Source: Symsagittifera roscoffensis
Taxonomy: Eukaryota; Xenacoelomorpha; Acoela; Convolutidae
Direction of reading: 5' to 3'
Assembly: GCF_963678635.1 (NCBI RefSeq)
Contig: NC_087068.1
Location: 5,653,382-5,717,381, forward strand
Length of the DNA stretch: 64,000 bases
Shown: positions 54,151-64,000 of the stretch, one piece after another
Numbering within the stretch: the stretch's first letter is position 1
How the letters are laid out: each line of letters begins with the position of its first letter
Made by a program: the position numbers and the translations under genes
Notes under the pieces: generated by a model
What the model saw: only the letters and a program-made list of their open reading frames with translations
What the model was told of the DNA's origin: nothing
The model's database searches: none

Positions 54151-57100
54151 ATGGACAACTTCAACCTGGAAGATTTGATGAGGAATGGAAGGAGCTAGGC
54201 TTAACTCCGATGAGAATGAGAGGCAGGACAGAATTGCCTGAAGCCTCATTAATCCTGACCAGTGTGAAAAAGGAGATGAAAGTGGGAGGAATATTGCAGA
54301 CGAGAACCTTCCTAGCACCCTTCGGTTGCGAAGAAATCAAAGTGGTCTATGGAGAAGAGGAAGATAAATCAGCCGGTACATTGCTCATACCGAGATTCCA
54401 GGAAGAAGCTGACAATGACGAACAAGGACCATCGAGCTCGAACAAGGATAAGTCAGAAGGAGATGACGGACAGGGTGGAAGCCGTCAGACGGAAGAACCC
54501 ATGCAACAAGATCAAGCTGGTGGGGAAGACGACAGGGCATCGACAGGAGGAACATCCAGCCTGGATTTCAATATCTTCAGTGATCTTGAGAATAATGCAG
54601 ACACGTTGGAAACGACTGAGCCAGCGGATGAAGGCATCTCGACACTGGAGCCTCCGTCAGCCTTTGAGGAAATGAAACGGAATTTGCCGGAGAGCAGCTC
54701 TCCTGGCAATTCAAGAAATAACGACCAGAGAATCCTCATGGAATCACCTCGGAGGAGAAGAATAGAGGCCTCAGCCAGAGTACCTTTCTTGGGAACGCTG
54801 CCCGAAGAAGAATGGGAAGTACATCACCGAGACCACGAGAGTAGGACGGGATGTAAGCTGGACAGTGTGGCGTTCATGGAAGAAGTCTGGACTGTGATTC
54901 AGAGCTATGGGACCCAGTCCATTCTCAAAACAGGTCTCAATCAACCCTTGATGAGAGAAGTACTTGACAAGCTTGATGAATGTGAAGGAAGACTGAGTGA
55001 GTTATTGATCGACTCAGCTACTGATGAGAGTGAAGCGAATTCTCCCATCAAGATGACACCGCAGGACGATGGAGAGGTGATGTACCTGTCAAGGACCAGG
55101 AGAGGAACGATGCGATCGAAAATGGTGATTGATAAAATCAATGCGATGAAAATGAAGTTAGGCAGCAGAGTGATGCCGAGGAGAATTGGAAAGACAAAAG
55201 TGGATTCAGAAATATCGATGAAAGCTGGTAACTCATCGAAAAGGAAGCGAGTCGAAGAAGTCATGGATTTGGGGCAAGGTGATTATCAATTGTCTGGCAC
55301 AGATGGAATATTAACCGATATAGCGATGGTGCCACCCATTCTCATGGCGGGGATAAAGTCAACCGGTTATAAATCCAAAAGGAGTGACCGCACTCTGACT
55401 GGAGCAACGTTAGAAATGGAAATACTCAGCCAATGTGGAGAGAGCAAAATGAGGGACTTCAAGCCATCTCCCATGAATCATGGAAAGGGAAGTGTTGCAG
55501 GACAACTAACACCAGTGGAATACAACCGACTAACCGTGTCGGAGACAGTGTCGATAGATGAACCCACTGGTGGATACATGGAGATGTTGGAATACCGAAA
55601 CTCGGCTAGAGGGTATGTAATGGCCCTGGAAGACAAAAAAGCCATGGAGGGTTATCTGGAAATGATGTTGCAAGGCACCACCCTCAAGCAGAAGGCGTAT
55701 GAAACTTTGGCGTCGTCTGACGTAGAGGCGGAAACGATCGAGCAGTTAGTGAGCCTTCCATGGAAAGCAGTAGTGTTGAGGTATTTCGAGGAAGAAATGA
55801 GGACTACGCCAAGAATACATGCTCTCGTGGCAGTACCTTACGTAAGGACAGAGTTACAACTCAGGTTCGCCTGGTGTATGATGGGACTGACTCGCGAAGA
55901 ATATGATTCAGAAGAAAGAAAGAGATCAAAAGAAGAAAAGGTTTTCCTTATGACGAATCTGAGGGATCTGATAGTCCAGGAGGGAGCAGCAGTAGCGTGT
56001 GCGAAGCGGAGAGACGCTCTCTGTTTCATTCGATTCCTGATAGAGCAGATTTCAGTACCTGCATTAAACACTTGTGTTAAAATGTTGAGGGAAGGCGATG
56101 AGCGAACGAAAGCCTTGTTCTTACTAGCAATGCTGGAGATGCAGCAAAGTAAACCGATGAGGGTGAACATGAAAGAACCTGAAGAATTGGAACCCATGAA
56201 AAAGATAGACGAGATCAGGAGATTCTCAAACAAGGAGTTGAGACTCACTAAAGAATCTATGGGAGCATTGCCGAAATCCAGTGAATGCTGTGGACCGATC
56301 AAGAAGAAGTCATATAGCTATGTATCTGGGATCTTAGGGATAGCGTACAATCCTTTCCTGAGTGAAGACATACGTGATTGCTTCTTTGATTATGAGCAGG
56401 CGGTGTTACTAAGATTCTGGACGTCCAGAATTGTAACAATTAAAAGCGTCAACAATTCACAGGCCAAATTGGGACTGGTCTTGGAAGAAGAGGTGACTGC
56501 ACCTTCAGTACCAAAATCCGACAAGAGAGTGGAGTTTGGGTTGGGATTCTCAGATGAATTACTGAGAACGAGCTTGATGGCAGTGTGGGAATTGATGAGA
56601 CCATCATGGTGTCCTAGTCCCAACGCTGACTCAATATTACGGGCGACACAAGACGTACAGAGGGAACTGAATGCAGACTGTAACCTGCGTGACCTCAACA
56701 TCATATATAATGTGATGATAACAGCCTCTAAGAGCAACGGAGAAGATAAAGTAGAGTTGCCTGGCTGGGGACCGGAAGACTGGGTCAAACCTGGTAGCTG
56801 TCTGGCGGAAGTCTGTGGATTGGAGGGTCATGTTTGTGGAGGTCTAGACTGTGTGAAAACCCTGGAGAAACAGCACAAGCAATTGACAGTATTGTTTGGA
56901 AATGTGGTGATGAAAGCAAGAACAGAAACGGAACTGATAGCAGATTGCCATGGAGGAACCGATGTGAATCTAGTGACTGCACTAGGATTCTACACCATGT
57001 TTGGTTCTTTAGAGTCACTATTGAATCTAGAACAGAGACATGAGATGGTCACAGCCATCAGCGTAGAAGTATTCCCAGGAGTTCTGCAGACTGAGCAGAA

Positions 57101-58352
57101 ATATCTAGGAAAATGGAGGGAAGCAATCGAAACGGAGATGAACATCAGACACAGCGAAACTTACTGTAGACCATCAGGAGCACGATATTTGGTGGGTTCA
57201 ACGTTGGCTCCAATGTGCAAGAGCAGATATCCTGTGCATTTCGTGGCTGTGGACGTAAAAAGTACAAGAACGATCGTGGATCAAGCCTTCTCAGTGCCGA
57301 AGTGTGTGAGATTGGCGAGAATGTCTGAAAAGTCTTACGAGTTACTATGTAAGATGTTCTCAGCAATTCCGGAGAGAACCAAAGAAGAGTTGGAGTCAAT
57401 ACTAGGAAAGAAGTTCATGGGATATGTGAGCGGGAACTTCAGTGACTTTGAGAAACAGAAACAGAGAGGATCAACTGTCACAGATTACAATGCAGTAGAT
57501 GAGAATGATGAAATCCACCGAGTGATGATGGAAGTGGAACCATTGCTGGAAGCTTCGGGAAAACGTAATTGGAGGAGCATCATGTTGACGCATGACGAGT
57601 TTCCTTGCCACTGCTTGCTGCAGACCTGGTGGTATCCCAAGCGTAGTAATCTGATGTTGATCTGGGACTCTGGAGAGCTGCTCTCCATGGGTTTAACAGA
57701 TTCATCACAGCCCGTAACAATAGTGATAGTGGGAGTTATGATGGCGATACGATGGCTGGAAGCTCATGTGAGAGAAAATAATAGACAGGAGGCGCCGACG
57801 AGAGAACAATTGCGGAAATTAGATTGTCTAAAAGATTTAGATCTTTTTGAGACAATGTGCAAAGTTCTAAACATTCCGATGGAAGTGAAGAAGATATGGG
57901 CGAGAAAACGATTGAGGCCATGGTTCAGAGGTAACATGACTACATGGTTGTACGAGTATGCGAAAAAGCATATGTCGAAGCACGGCAGGGTGTACAGTGA
58001 ATATCAGCTGGACATTGGGGCAGGAGCTTTCAAGCGAGCTCTCGTGACTCATCGGAACGCAGTGACCACCGCCGTGAAAAGAATTTCCAGGACGAGTGAG
58101 CGTAGTGGAAATGAGAAGGCAGAGATGCTGAAAGAAGATTTGGAGAGAAACGTGACGTTGTGTCTCCACAACAGTTTCTGCAGAAACAGAGAATCCAACG
58201 TGGATCCCCTACCTTGCTGTAAACAGAGGGTAGAAGAGCAGAAGTGTTGGAGGACGGCTTCCAACAGCGTCAGGATAGCCAATGATGTGCTACAAGACAC
58301 GGAAACCGAAAGTGCGGAGTCAGTGTCACAGGAGGAGGAAATGGAGCATTGA
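54151..58352 (+). CDS. Copy 3 ORF3: accessory protein lacking the SGNH half
   Basis: The ATG at 54151 starts a short frame (MDNFNLED...) that stops after 15 codons; the long frame is open from about 54145 and has its first ATG at 54210 (1380 codons, ending TGA at 58350). A frameshift near 54175 may have split the original start. Residues 1-60 match copy 1 at 15250-15400; the next ~130 are acidic. LPEEEWEV (near 54799) and SYGTQS are conserved with copy 1. From 56310 the Cys-rich domain aligns with copy 2: GILGIAYNPF, PGSCLAEVCG...CGGLDCV, ATALGF-type VTALGFYT, PCHCLLQTWWYP, GAGAFKRALVTHRNAVTT. No signal peptide or membrane anchor is seen, so it is not an envelope protein. Function unknown. 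Confidence 0.75.
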
Positions 58353-59156
58353 CGAATGGTCGAGAAAACAAGAGGCAGCAAGAAAGAAAATTAGAAGAAT
58401 TTAGAAGTTTTAGAACTTCTAAACGACGAAAAAAGAAGAGAACAAAGGGATGATGAAGAAAAGTCAAAACTCAGAATTGTTTTGTGTGTGTGAAAAACTC
58501 AAGTGAGAAACCAAGCAACCAAGTTGCAATTGAAAACTGAAACATTTAGTTGAGTTTTGAAATTGTTGCATTTATAAATTTGCATTTTGATTTTAGCAGA
58601 AGTGGCTTTAGAGACACTTATTATTTATTTAGAAAGGCTTAAGGGAAGAGTATATTTAAATATTCCAGCCTGCATGATTGTTTTTAATCACTTAGGAAGA
58701 TTGATCACTTTGTGGTGACGTGGAAGGCTTGAGTAATCTCTTGAAGAGGGAGGTTGTTGCATTGTTCTTTCTAACCACAAAGTTTCTTAGTTTTAATATT
58801 CAGGACAATAAACAAGCAAGATTTCCGAAGGGAAGTAGCGTAGTAGGATAATTTTAGCTTGTTGGTTGGCAGGACTGTCCTGCAAGCCAACACCTTTTAA
58901 ATATAAGAGAAGAAGTTTTAATCGGGACATTGACAATGGAAGTCAGAAAATATGTTTTATCTTAAGTCATATCCTTAATGTGCAGATTAATGAAAGAATT
59001 TGGAGGCTATAGTGATGTAGTATGATGCCATTTATATTCTGCAGTGAGTCGATGTGACGTGGATAAAAGTAATTTCGTGCATTTTGTAAATTCTGTTCGA
59101 TGACACTGTAACCATTTTACGAACATTGCGCGATTCAATGAGGACATTGACCGGAC
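58353..59156 (+). other. Copy 3 3' untranslated region
   Basis: Non-coding and AT-rich, with an inverted repeat around 58862-58895 (TGTTGGTTGGCAGGACTGTCC...TGCAAGCCAACA). The segment 59025-59060 (GATGTGACGTGGATAAAA) is shared with copy 1 at 16418. No gene seen. Confidence 0.7.
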
Positions 59157-59169
59157 TGTCCGGGGAGTA
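59157..59169 (+). promoter_or_regulatory. Copy 3 polypurine tract
   Basis: TGTCCGGGGAGTA directly precedes the 3' LTR (TG at 59170). GTCCGGGGAGTA precedes the copy 2 3' LTR (60398-60409) and CCGGGGAGTA the copy 1 LTR. The position fits the plus-strand primer; the purine run itself is short (GGGGAG). Confidence 0.75.
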
Positions 59170-60097
59170 TGTGACATTCGACCAGAATGGCCAAAATGCA
59201 ATCTCTGCAGAATTCGGAATTTTAGCAGTAAGCCTTCCGGATTGGTGGTTTTTAAGAACTAAGGGCGTTATTGGAACGTTTAGCCAAACAGTGAGGGCTG
59301 GAATATTCTGGTATTTTAAAATTTCAAAAATTCGAATGATGACGTCACATTTCTGAGAAATGCTGAAACGGCCATTTTAACAAAAAACGAGAGAAGAAAC
59401 ACAACAACAACATTAGTTGCGCTGACGAGAACAACTTTATCGAAATTGAGGAAATCGAAATTGAAGAAGACGACAACGAATTACAGAGAACGTTCCGAGT
59501 TGCAACTATTGTGCTGCTACAATAGTTGCAAGGCCGTTGCAAACAACGGTGAAGGGTAAGAAACCAGCCTTCCGGATTAGGAAGAAATCAAGATCAACGG
59601 GCTTGATTCAGCGGATTCAAGAATCCGGAAGGGTCTCGGGACGGAAAACTTTTATTGACTCATATGAACTTTTAGCATCCTGTCATGTCCTGACTTGAAT
59701 TTAATTGATATTTGGATTAGTTTTGACAAGGATGAGGTGCTAAGGGGGAAAGGGTTGATCCATCTTCGATGGAGATGATGATTTTTATCTACTGAACAAA
59801 AACAATAGTAATATAATAAATAGTAGCCCTGTTTTTAGGAGTGACCTCGTGGTCTGGGGATACTGAGACCCAGCCATGAGCTCACTATTTTTGCATGTAA
59901 TTCAGTTAATTTGAGCGTTCTGGTCGAAGCCGGAGAACAGTAACGTTTTTGTCGACCCGATGTAAGAAAGACCACCGAAAAGTACTGGCTTGGTAGAGAC
60001 GGTGAAAAACATGCAAAGCTCTGTTTAGACGCTAGCCAGTCGTCCTAAGACTTAGTTTTGTTATCCGTCGATATGTATCTTCCGGGCGAATGTTACA
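59170..60097 (+). repeat. Copy 3 3' LTR (928 bp)
   Basis: Pairs with 40274-41207. Compared with the 5' LTR it lacks 6 bases near 59743 and has single changes near 59289, 59573 and 60066. The CCTTCCGGATT (59568) and AATCCGGAAGG (59623) arms are perfect here, whereas the 5' LTR copy has CCAG instead of CCGG in the first arm. Confidence 0.95.
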
Positions 60098-60409
60098 ATG
60101 TTATATTTACTATATAAATCAAAATGCTGCATGACAATTTCCTGATTGAATAGGACAAAAGAAATTTTAAATAATTGGCTTGAAAAGCGAGAATTCAAGG
60201 GTGCAGGTGTGTGCAGATTTTGATTGCTGTTTAGCGATAGTGTGAAAATTTTACATGGACGTGAATTTTGGGGTGTAGATAAGCTGAAGTCTGCTGCAAA
60301 CTTCTGTAAATGACAACTGGCACTCTACCTTGAGCAACACTCGGTTTTCTGGGACTCACTGGCAGACGACAGCACGCGATGAGGACATCGATCTTGAGTC
60401 CGGGGAGTA
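60098..60409 (+). other. Copy 2 3' untranslated region, right part, with PPT
   Basis: Continues copy 2 after the nested insertion. Ends with GCGATGAGGACATCGATCTTGAGTCCGGGGAGTA, related to the 3' end of copy 3 and closing with the PPT (60398-60409) against the LTR. Confidence 0.8.
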
Positions 60410-61314
60410 TGTGCCAGTCGGTCATATTTGGAAGTTTGACCTTGAGAAAAACAAGAACGCTTAATTTTGGAGTGAAATTTGATTTTTCAAAAATTCGAAT
60501 GGAGCCTGTCATGCACGATTTTCTCGCGATAACTGAAAACCGAAAAAGAGAAAGGAGAACGATCGAAAATCAATCGCGGGAAAGTAGCCAGATAAAACAG
60601 TAGGAAATTGCTATTCGCAATTTCCGTCACAATAAAACTAGAGTAGAGCTGTGCTATCTGAAACAGAAAGAAGCGTATTCCCGAGAACTGGACTATTATC
60701 ACTGGACTGGATTGTTATTCGAACTGGACCAGAGTGAACCTTCGATGGAAAGGTGGACAGCTTGAGTGTCCCAATGGTTCACGAGAAACTATACTCTAGA
60801 GTTCAAACTTGGTCCTGTTATTGAAACTGATAAACATTAAACTCATTTAGTTACATTATTTAATTCTCGAGTTGATTACCGACTTAATTACTCCCAGTTC
60901 TTGAGCGTGCTACGATGTGAGTACTCAATTTAAATTTCTAGAGTGTGTTTTATGATTGTTATGTTGAGGTAAGGCGAGTTTTAGGTTGATCCATCTGAAA
61001 TGGATCAAAGTTCCACTGTCTGATAAAAAGTAACTCAACGGATTGTTCTGACCCGGTTTTTAACGGCGTTCATGTATTTTGGGTATCTAGAGACCTAAGT
61101 ATGGGGACGTTCTTATTTCTAGAGTGGGGGGATATTTTGGTAGTAGCCTTTAAGCTGTAACGGGTCGTAGTCTCATGTCACAAGCGAACCGAATTGGCTC
61201 CGACTGATTTGAGGTAGAAAAACACAAGAGATAGTGTCCCTGACTCTTGAGCCAATGGTTATAGAGCCTATTTTTCTTAAGCCTCATGTGTGACTACAGT
61301 AGACGAATGTTACA
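60410..61314 (+). repeat. Copy 2 3' LTR (905 bp)
   Basis: Pairs with 18469-19373, same length and termini. GAAAATC at 60565 replaces GGGTAAC of the 5' LTR; other single changes are near 60629, 60702, 60730, 60811, 61147 and 61265. Confidence 0.93.
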
Positions 61315-61500
61315 GCAATAGAGCATCGCGATCAGCAAAAGTTTCAGCGACGAACCCTCCTCTGCCCGAGTAAAAGTCCTTATTGTCCTGTATTGTACCA
61401 GGCGGTAGTTGCGAACCCTCCACCTGGTACAATTTAGTTTTTTAACCAAGTTAAGACCGAAATTTCCGGGGGTCGGAGGATTAGTTATTTCTGGGTGCAT
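61315..61500 (+). other. Continuation of the leader fragment interrupted by copy 2
   Basis: TTAGTTTTTTAACCAAGTTAAGACCGAAA at about 61435-61463 matches the copy 3 leader (41381-41410), so this belongs to the 5' internal region of a relative. An inverted repeat TGTACCAGG...CCTGGTACA lies at 61394-61433. The right limit is uncertain; similarity fades by about 61500. Confidence 0.55.
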
Positions 61501-61758
61501 GTTACATTGATGAACAGCTTATTAGGCCTTTCTGGTCAAATGTTACCAGCAATGTGACTCTAGATCTGATTTTTGGTCCACTTTTTCGCAATTATGAAAT
61601 CTGCTCTTCGGATTTTCTGACTTTCTCTTTCAGTTGCGGAGATGTTCAAGTCCTGGTAGCGTTCGAAATTGGTGAAATTGATCGCAATCAGCTTTGACTG
61701 CTTATTAAAACGTAATTTTTTTTATTTAAGAAAGCTGTATCAAGCTCTAAATATCCGG
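61501..61758. other. Spacer, nothing recognised
   Basis: AT-rich. CTTTCTCTTTCAG at 61621-61633 resembles a 3' splice site, but no frame continues from it into the next open stretch. Confidence 0.5.
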
Positions 61759-62097
61759 ATGGATACTCAGAATCTTGAGAATGTTGTTGCGAAGCTGAGT
61801 AGCATTGACTCAATTAATAACTTGGAAAGTCTTTGGGATGATTTTATAGAAATGTCAAAGCAAATTTTTGATGTGTTTCTCTCCCGGAATCAAGAAGAAG
61901 AAATTGATAGACTTTTAGCTCCGCTATTCAAACAGTTCATCGTCAAAAACTGCTCCTCGACCAACTTGTACACCTTGGTTAAACTCTGTATGGAAAAAGG
62001 CGACGAAATCAAACAGACATCGATCTCAAGTGAGTATTTTAAACAGATTCTTTGCTTAAATGAACCCGTTTTGTTGTTTGAAAGGCTAGAAAATTAA
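61759..62097 (+). CDS. Short hypothetical ORF (112 residues) or gene fragment
   Basis: An ATG at 61759 opens 112 codons to TAA at 62095. The product is helical, acidic and soluble-looking (LENVVAKLSSID, LWDDFIEMSKQIFDVF, LFKQFIVKN), with no signal peptide. The composition looks protein-like, and it is not related to the retroelements. No family recognised. Its last third is inside a 229-bp tandem duplication, so this could be the 3' exon of a degenerate host gene. Confidence 0.4.
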   Translation: MDTQNLENVVAKLSSIDSINNLESLWDDFIEMSKQIFDVFLSRNQEEEIDRLLAPLFKQFIVKNCSSTNLYTLVKLCMEKGDEIKQTSISSEYFKQILCLNEPVLLFERLEN

Positions 62098-62405
62098 GTC
62101 AAATATGGGATAGATAGGAAAGTTTTTAAATTCTATCATCAAAGGCCTATGGGACCCCCGAAATTCTTGATTTAAAAACTGCTCCTCGACCAATCTGTAC
62201 ACACTGGTTAAACTCTGTATGGAAAAAGGCGACGAAATCAAACAGACATCGATCTCAAGTGTGTATTTTAATGAGATTCTTTGTTTAAATGAACCCGTTT
62301 CAACCCGTTTTGTTGTTTGAAAGGCTAGAAAATTAAGTCAAATATTGGATAGTTAGGAAAGGTTTCAAATTCTATCATCAAAGGGCTATGGGACCCCCGA
62401 AATTC
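61945..62405 (+). repeat. 229-bp direct tandem duplication
   Basis: 61945-62173 is repeated at 62174-62405 with no bases between (both begin AAAAACTGCTCCTCGACC and run through GGGACCCCCGAAATTC). The second copy carries a few substitutions and a small insertion near 62300, and its reading frame is broken by a stop. Confidence 0.9.
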
Positions 62406-64000
62406 ATGATTCCACTATCATTAATGGATATATATAAAGAGCTTGCAAACCCGTTTGGTCAGATCTATTAGATTTGCTACTCTGATACTTTTTAAATGAG
62501 CTTGCTGCTTTTAACGTTCCTTCTATGCCAAGCAATTCAATATTACAGAGGTTTGATTAGCTCTGACTGTGTTAGCCTAATTAAACGCTCTCAATTTGGC
62601 TTTTGTTAGACGGTTAGGTCTCATGGCGGAGCTGTTCACGCGTGTGACTGTATCTGGTTGTACCTCATTCGAATACCCTGGTCCGCGATTTGTCTGACGC
62701 CATGCTTTTCAAAATAGGAATTCTTATGAACTTATTTACATTATTCACTCGTCTAATAGTAGTTTTGTAACCATTAAATTAATTGAAAATCCACGTGGAG
62801 GTAATCGAGCTGTAATTTTGTTTCGCGGTTTGATTTTATATTGTTTTTTGAATTCAGTTCTTTTTTAAAAGGAAGTCAAACATCACTATCGAAAGGCAAA
62901 AGTGAAAATGTCACGAAAGCTTGATCCACTTCTCGGAGAGTTTAAATATCAGATTTCCCAGTGAATTAAAAATTTTAACTATTGATCCGGTGTTCCCAAA
63001 TTGGGTCGTTGTAACCAAAAAGTGTCAAACAAATTGTTCTAAAAACTCGAAGAGCTTGTAAGGTTATCTATTTTTTCTTAAGATTTAGAAGTTAATCCAG
63101 TATTTCTGTTTTCTTGCGGTCAATGTCTTTTTTCCAATTGTCCATGGGATATGTTCTTAGTTGCCCGCGGTGTTCAGGTTGTTTTCCAGATCTGTTTGTC
63201 AACGTTCGACTAGTTTAGACCAATTTAGTTATCTTCAAATTGTTCGCATAAGAATTGTGATTGGAATAACGACATTTTTTCGCAAATGGCCGACTGGCAC
63301 ATCATTCCAATCTTTTCACTTTTCTTTCCGATCGGCCTAATGCATACATCAGATTTGGAAGACGATTGGCCCAAACATCTCTCAGTGCAAGATAGCCCAA
63401 AATGCTAGCTGCTTCTTAATAAAGGACGTTAAAAAATATGTAGACAAAATAGTATGTATACTTTTTCTATTATACAGCTTCTATTATTTTCACTGCGAGA
63501 GTAGGTACGTTGTTATTTGGAATTAGTTCTTACCTTTATATTGTTTTTCTTACAAATATGTAGGAAACTGAGCTTGCTTTATTGTTGAACCTCAAAACCT
63601 ACGAACTTTTTTAGTCTAGTGGTAAAGCGCGTGCCTTGGGCTTCTTAGGTCTGGGGTATTATTTTTGTCGGGACCTTGTTTTTTTGTCGATAGACCTTGA
63701 TATGATTTTTATTCTGGGAAAATTTGAAAAGAGTTGTTTACTGGGAAGCGGAAAATTATTGGTCCGGGTTTGTGAGCTTAATTTCCTATGCATGGAAATT
63801 TCTTTTGATTCAAATTACTTTGCCTTTGTCCCAGAGTTTTATGGCTGGAAGTTCTTTCTGGTTATAAGTTGTTTTTCTTGTGCCATTTAAACATTAATTT
63901 CTTTTTCAGTGCTGATGTTGGCTATTTTACAGAAAGTACTTCTACGGTACACAAGGTAGCATATCTTGTTTTTTAAATATGGATAAGAGAATACCAGCTG
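62406..64000. other. AT-rich flank, no supported gene
   Basis: No retroelement similarity. TTTCTTTTTCAG at 63899-63910 is a strong nematode-like 3' splice site and may begin an exon that leaves the window. A tRNA-like A-box sequence lies near 63613 (see findings). Open stretches are short and AT-driven. Confidence 0.5.

Larger units (their letters stand above)
40274..60097 (+). mobile_element. Copy 3: 19.8 kb giant Ty3/Gypsy element nested in copy 2
   Basis: Defined by LTRs of 934 and 928 bp in direct orientation that differ at about three bases and one 6-bp indel (near 40850/59743). ATG lies just left (40271-40273) and just right (60098-60100), giving an apparent 3-bp target duplication. 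Joining the flanks restores uninterrupted copy 2 untranslated sequence. Order: LTR, PBS, motif-rich leader, Gag, pol, spacer, ORF3, 3' untranslated region, PPT, LTR. It is the youngest copy, with only about three pol lesions, but ORF3 lacks the SGNH half. Confidence 0.93.
18469..61314 (+). mobile_element. Copy 2: 23 kb giant Ty3/Gypsy element, split by nested copy 3
   Basis: Defined by two 905-bp LTRs in direct orientation. The trinucleotide GCA precedes the left LTR (18466-18468) and follows the right one (61315-61317), an apparent 3-bp target duplication. Removing copy 3 (40274-60097) and its 3-bp duplication leaves about 23.0 kb, very large for an animal LTR element. Order: LTR, PBS, repeat-rich leader, gag, pol with macrodomain-like tail, splice-acceptor spacer, ORF3 of nearly 3000 codons, 3' untranslated region, PPT, LTR. 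Coding capacity is mostly intact but carries about eleven in-frame stops and several frameshifts, so it looks inactive. Confidence 0.9.

Noticed and set aside
54210-58352. ORF3 as an envelope glycoprotein
   Set aside because: No signal peptide, no membrane anchor and no furin-like site; composition is that of a soluble charged protein.
63636-63890. 84-codon open frame near the right end
   Set aside because: No ATG at its start, AT-driven hydrophobic composition, no family; probably intronic or intergenic.

Overview
The window is eukaryotic repeat-rich DNA, most likely from an invertebrate and plausibly a nematode. The nematode guess rests on TTTTCAG-type 3' splice sites and AT-rich spacers full of A/T runs; it is an inference. 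No bacterial, CRISPR, rRNA or convincing tRNA gene was seen. The left 4 kb is a (TATTG)n satellite that runs into a 200-base assembly gap. Almost everything from 4.2 to 61.3 kb consists of three related, very large Ty3/Gypsy (Metaviridae-type) LTR retrotransposons nested in one another. The right 2.5 kb looks like host DNA.

Layout. Copy 1 (4201-18426) is an old, heavily broken element: gag-pol remnants (4.2-10.3 kb), accessory ORF3 remnants (10.75-16.2 kb), a PPT-like tract and a 1.9 kb LTR. Just past that LTR, a PBS and leader fragment (18427-18468) is interrupted by copy 2 and resumes at 61315. Copy 2 has 905-bp LTRs at 18469-19373 and 60410-61314, with a 23.0 kb body once the nested copy is removed. 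It contains a tandem-repeat-rich leader, gag, protease/RT/RNase H/integrase, and a ~9 kb ORF3. Copy 3 (40274-60097, 19.8 kb) is inserted in the 3' untranslated region of copy 2. Its LTRs (40274-41207 and 59170-60097) are almost identical, so it is the youngest. The two LTR pairs differ by roughly 10 positions (copy 2) and roughly 3 substitutions plus one 6-bp indel (copy 3), counted by eye.

Gene plan shared by the copies: LTR - 11-12 nt spacer - PBS - long leader - Gag (coiled coil, gag core, two CCHC knuckles) - aspartic protease - RT (YVDD) - RNase H - long acidic linker - integrase (H2C2, D,D,E, GPF) - C-terminal domain resembling a macrodomain - short spacer with a conserved 3' splice site - ORF3 - PPT - LTR. 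ORF3 sits where env would be but does not look like an envelope protein. In copy 2 it carries an SGNH/GDSL hydrolase domain, a second degenerate SGNH-like region and a conserved Cys-rich C-terminal domain. Copy 3 has lost the SGNH half and copy 1 has lost the C-terminal half.

The most unusual points are: the SGNH and macrodomain-like modules in an LTR element; repeated copies of the PPT sequence inside pol, read as Leu-Ser-Gly-Glu; 3-bp target-site duplications in both datable insertions; a conserved splice acceptor ahead of ORF3; and a dispersed CCGGAGGGGTC motif in the copy 3 leader. All three copies carry stops, frameshifts or deletions, so none looks autonomous as assembled.
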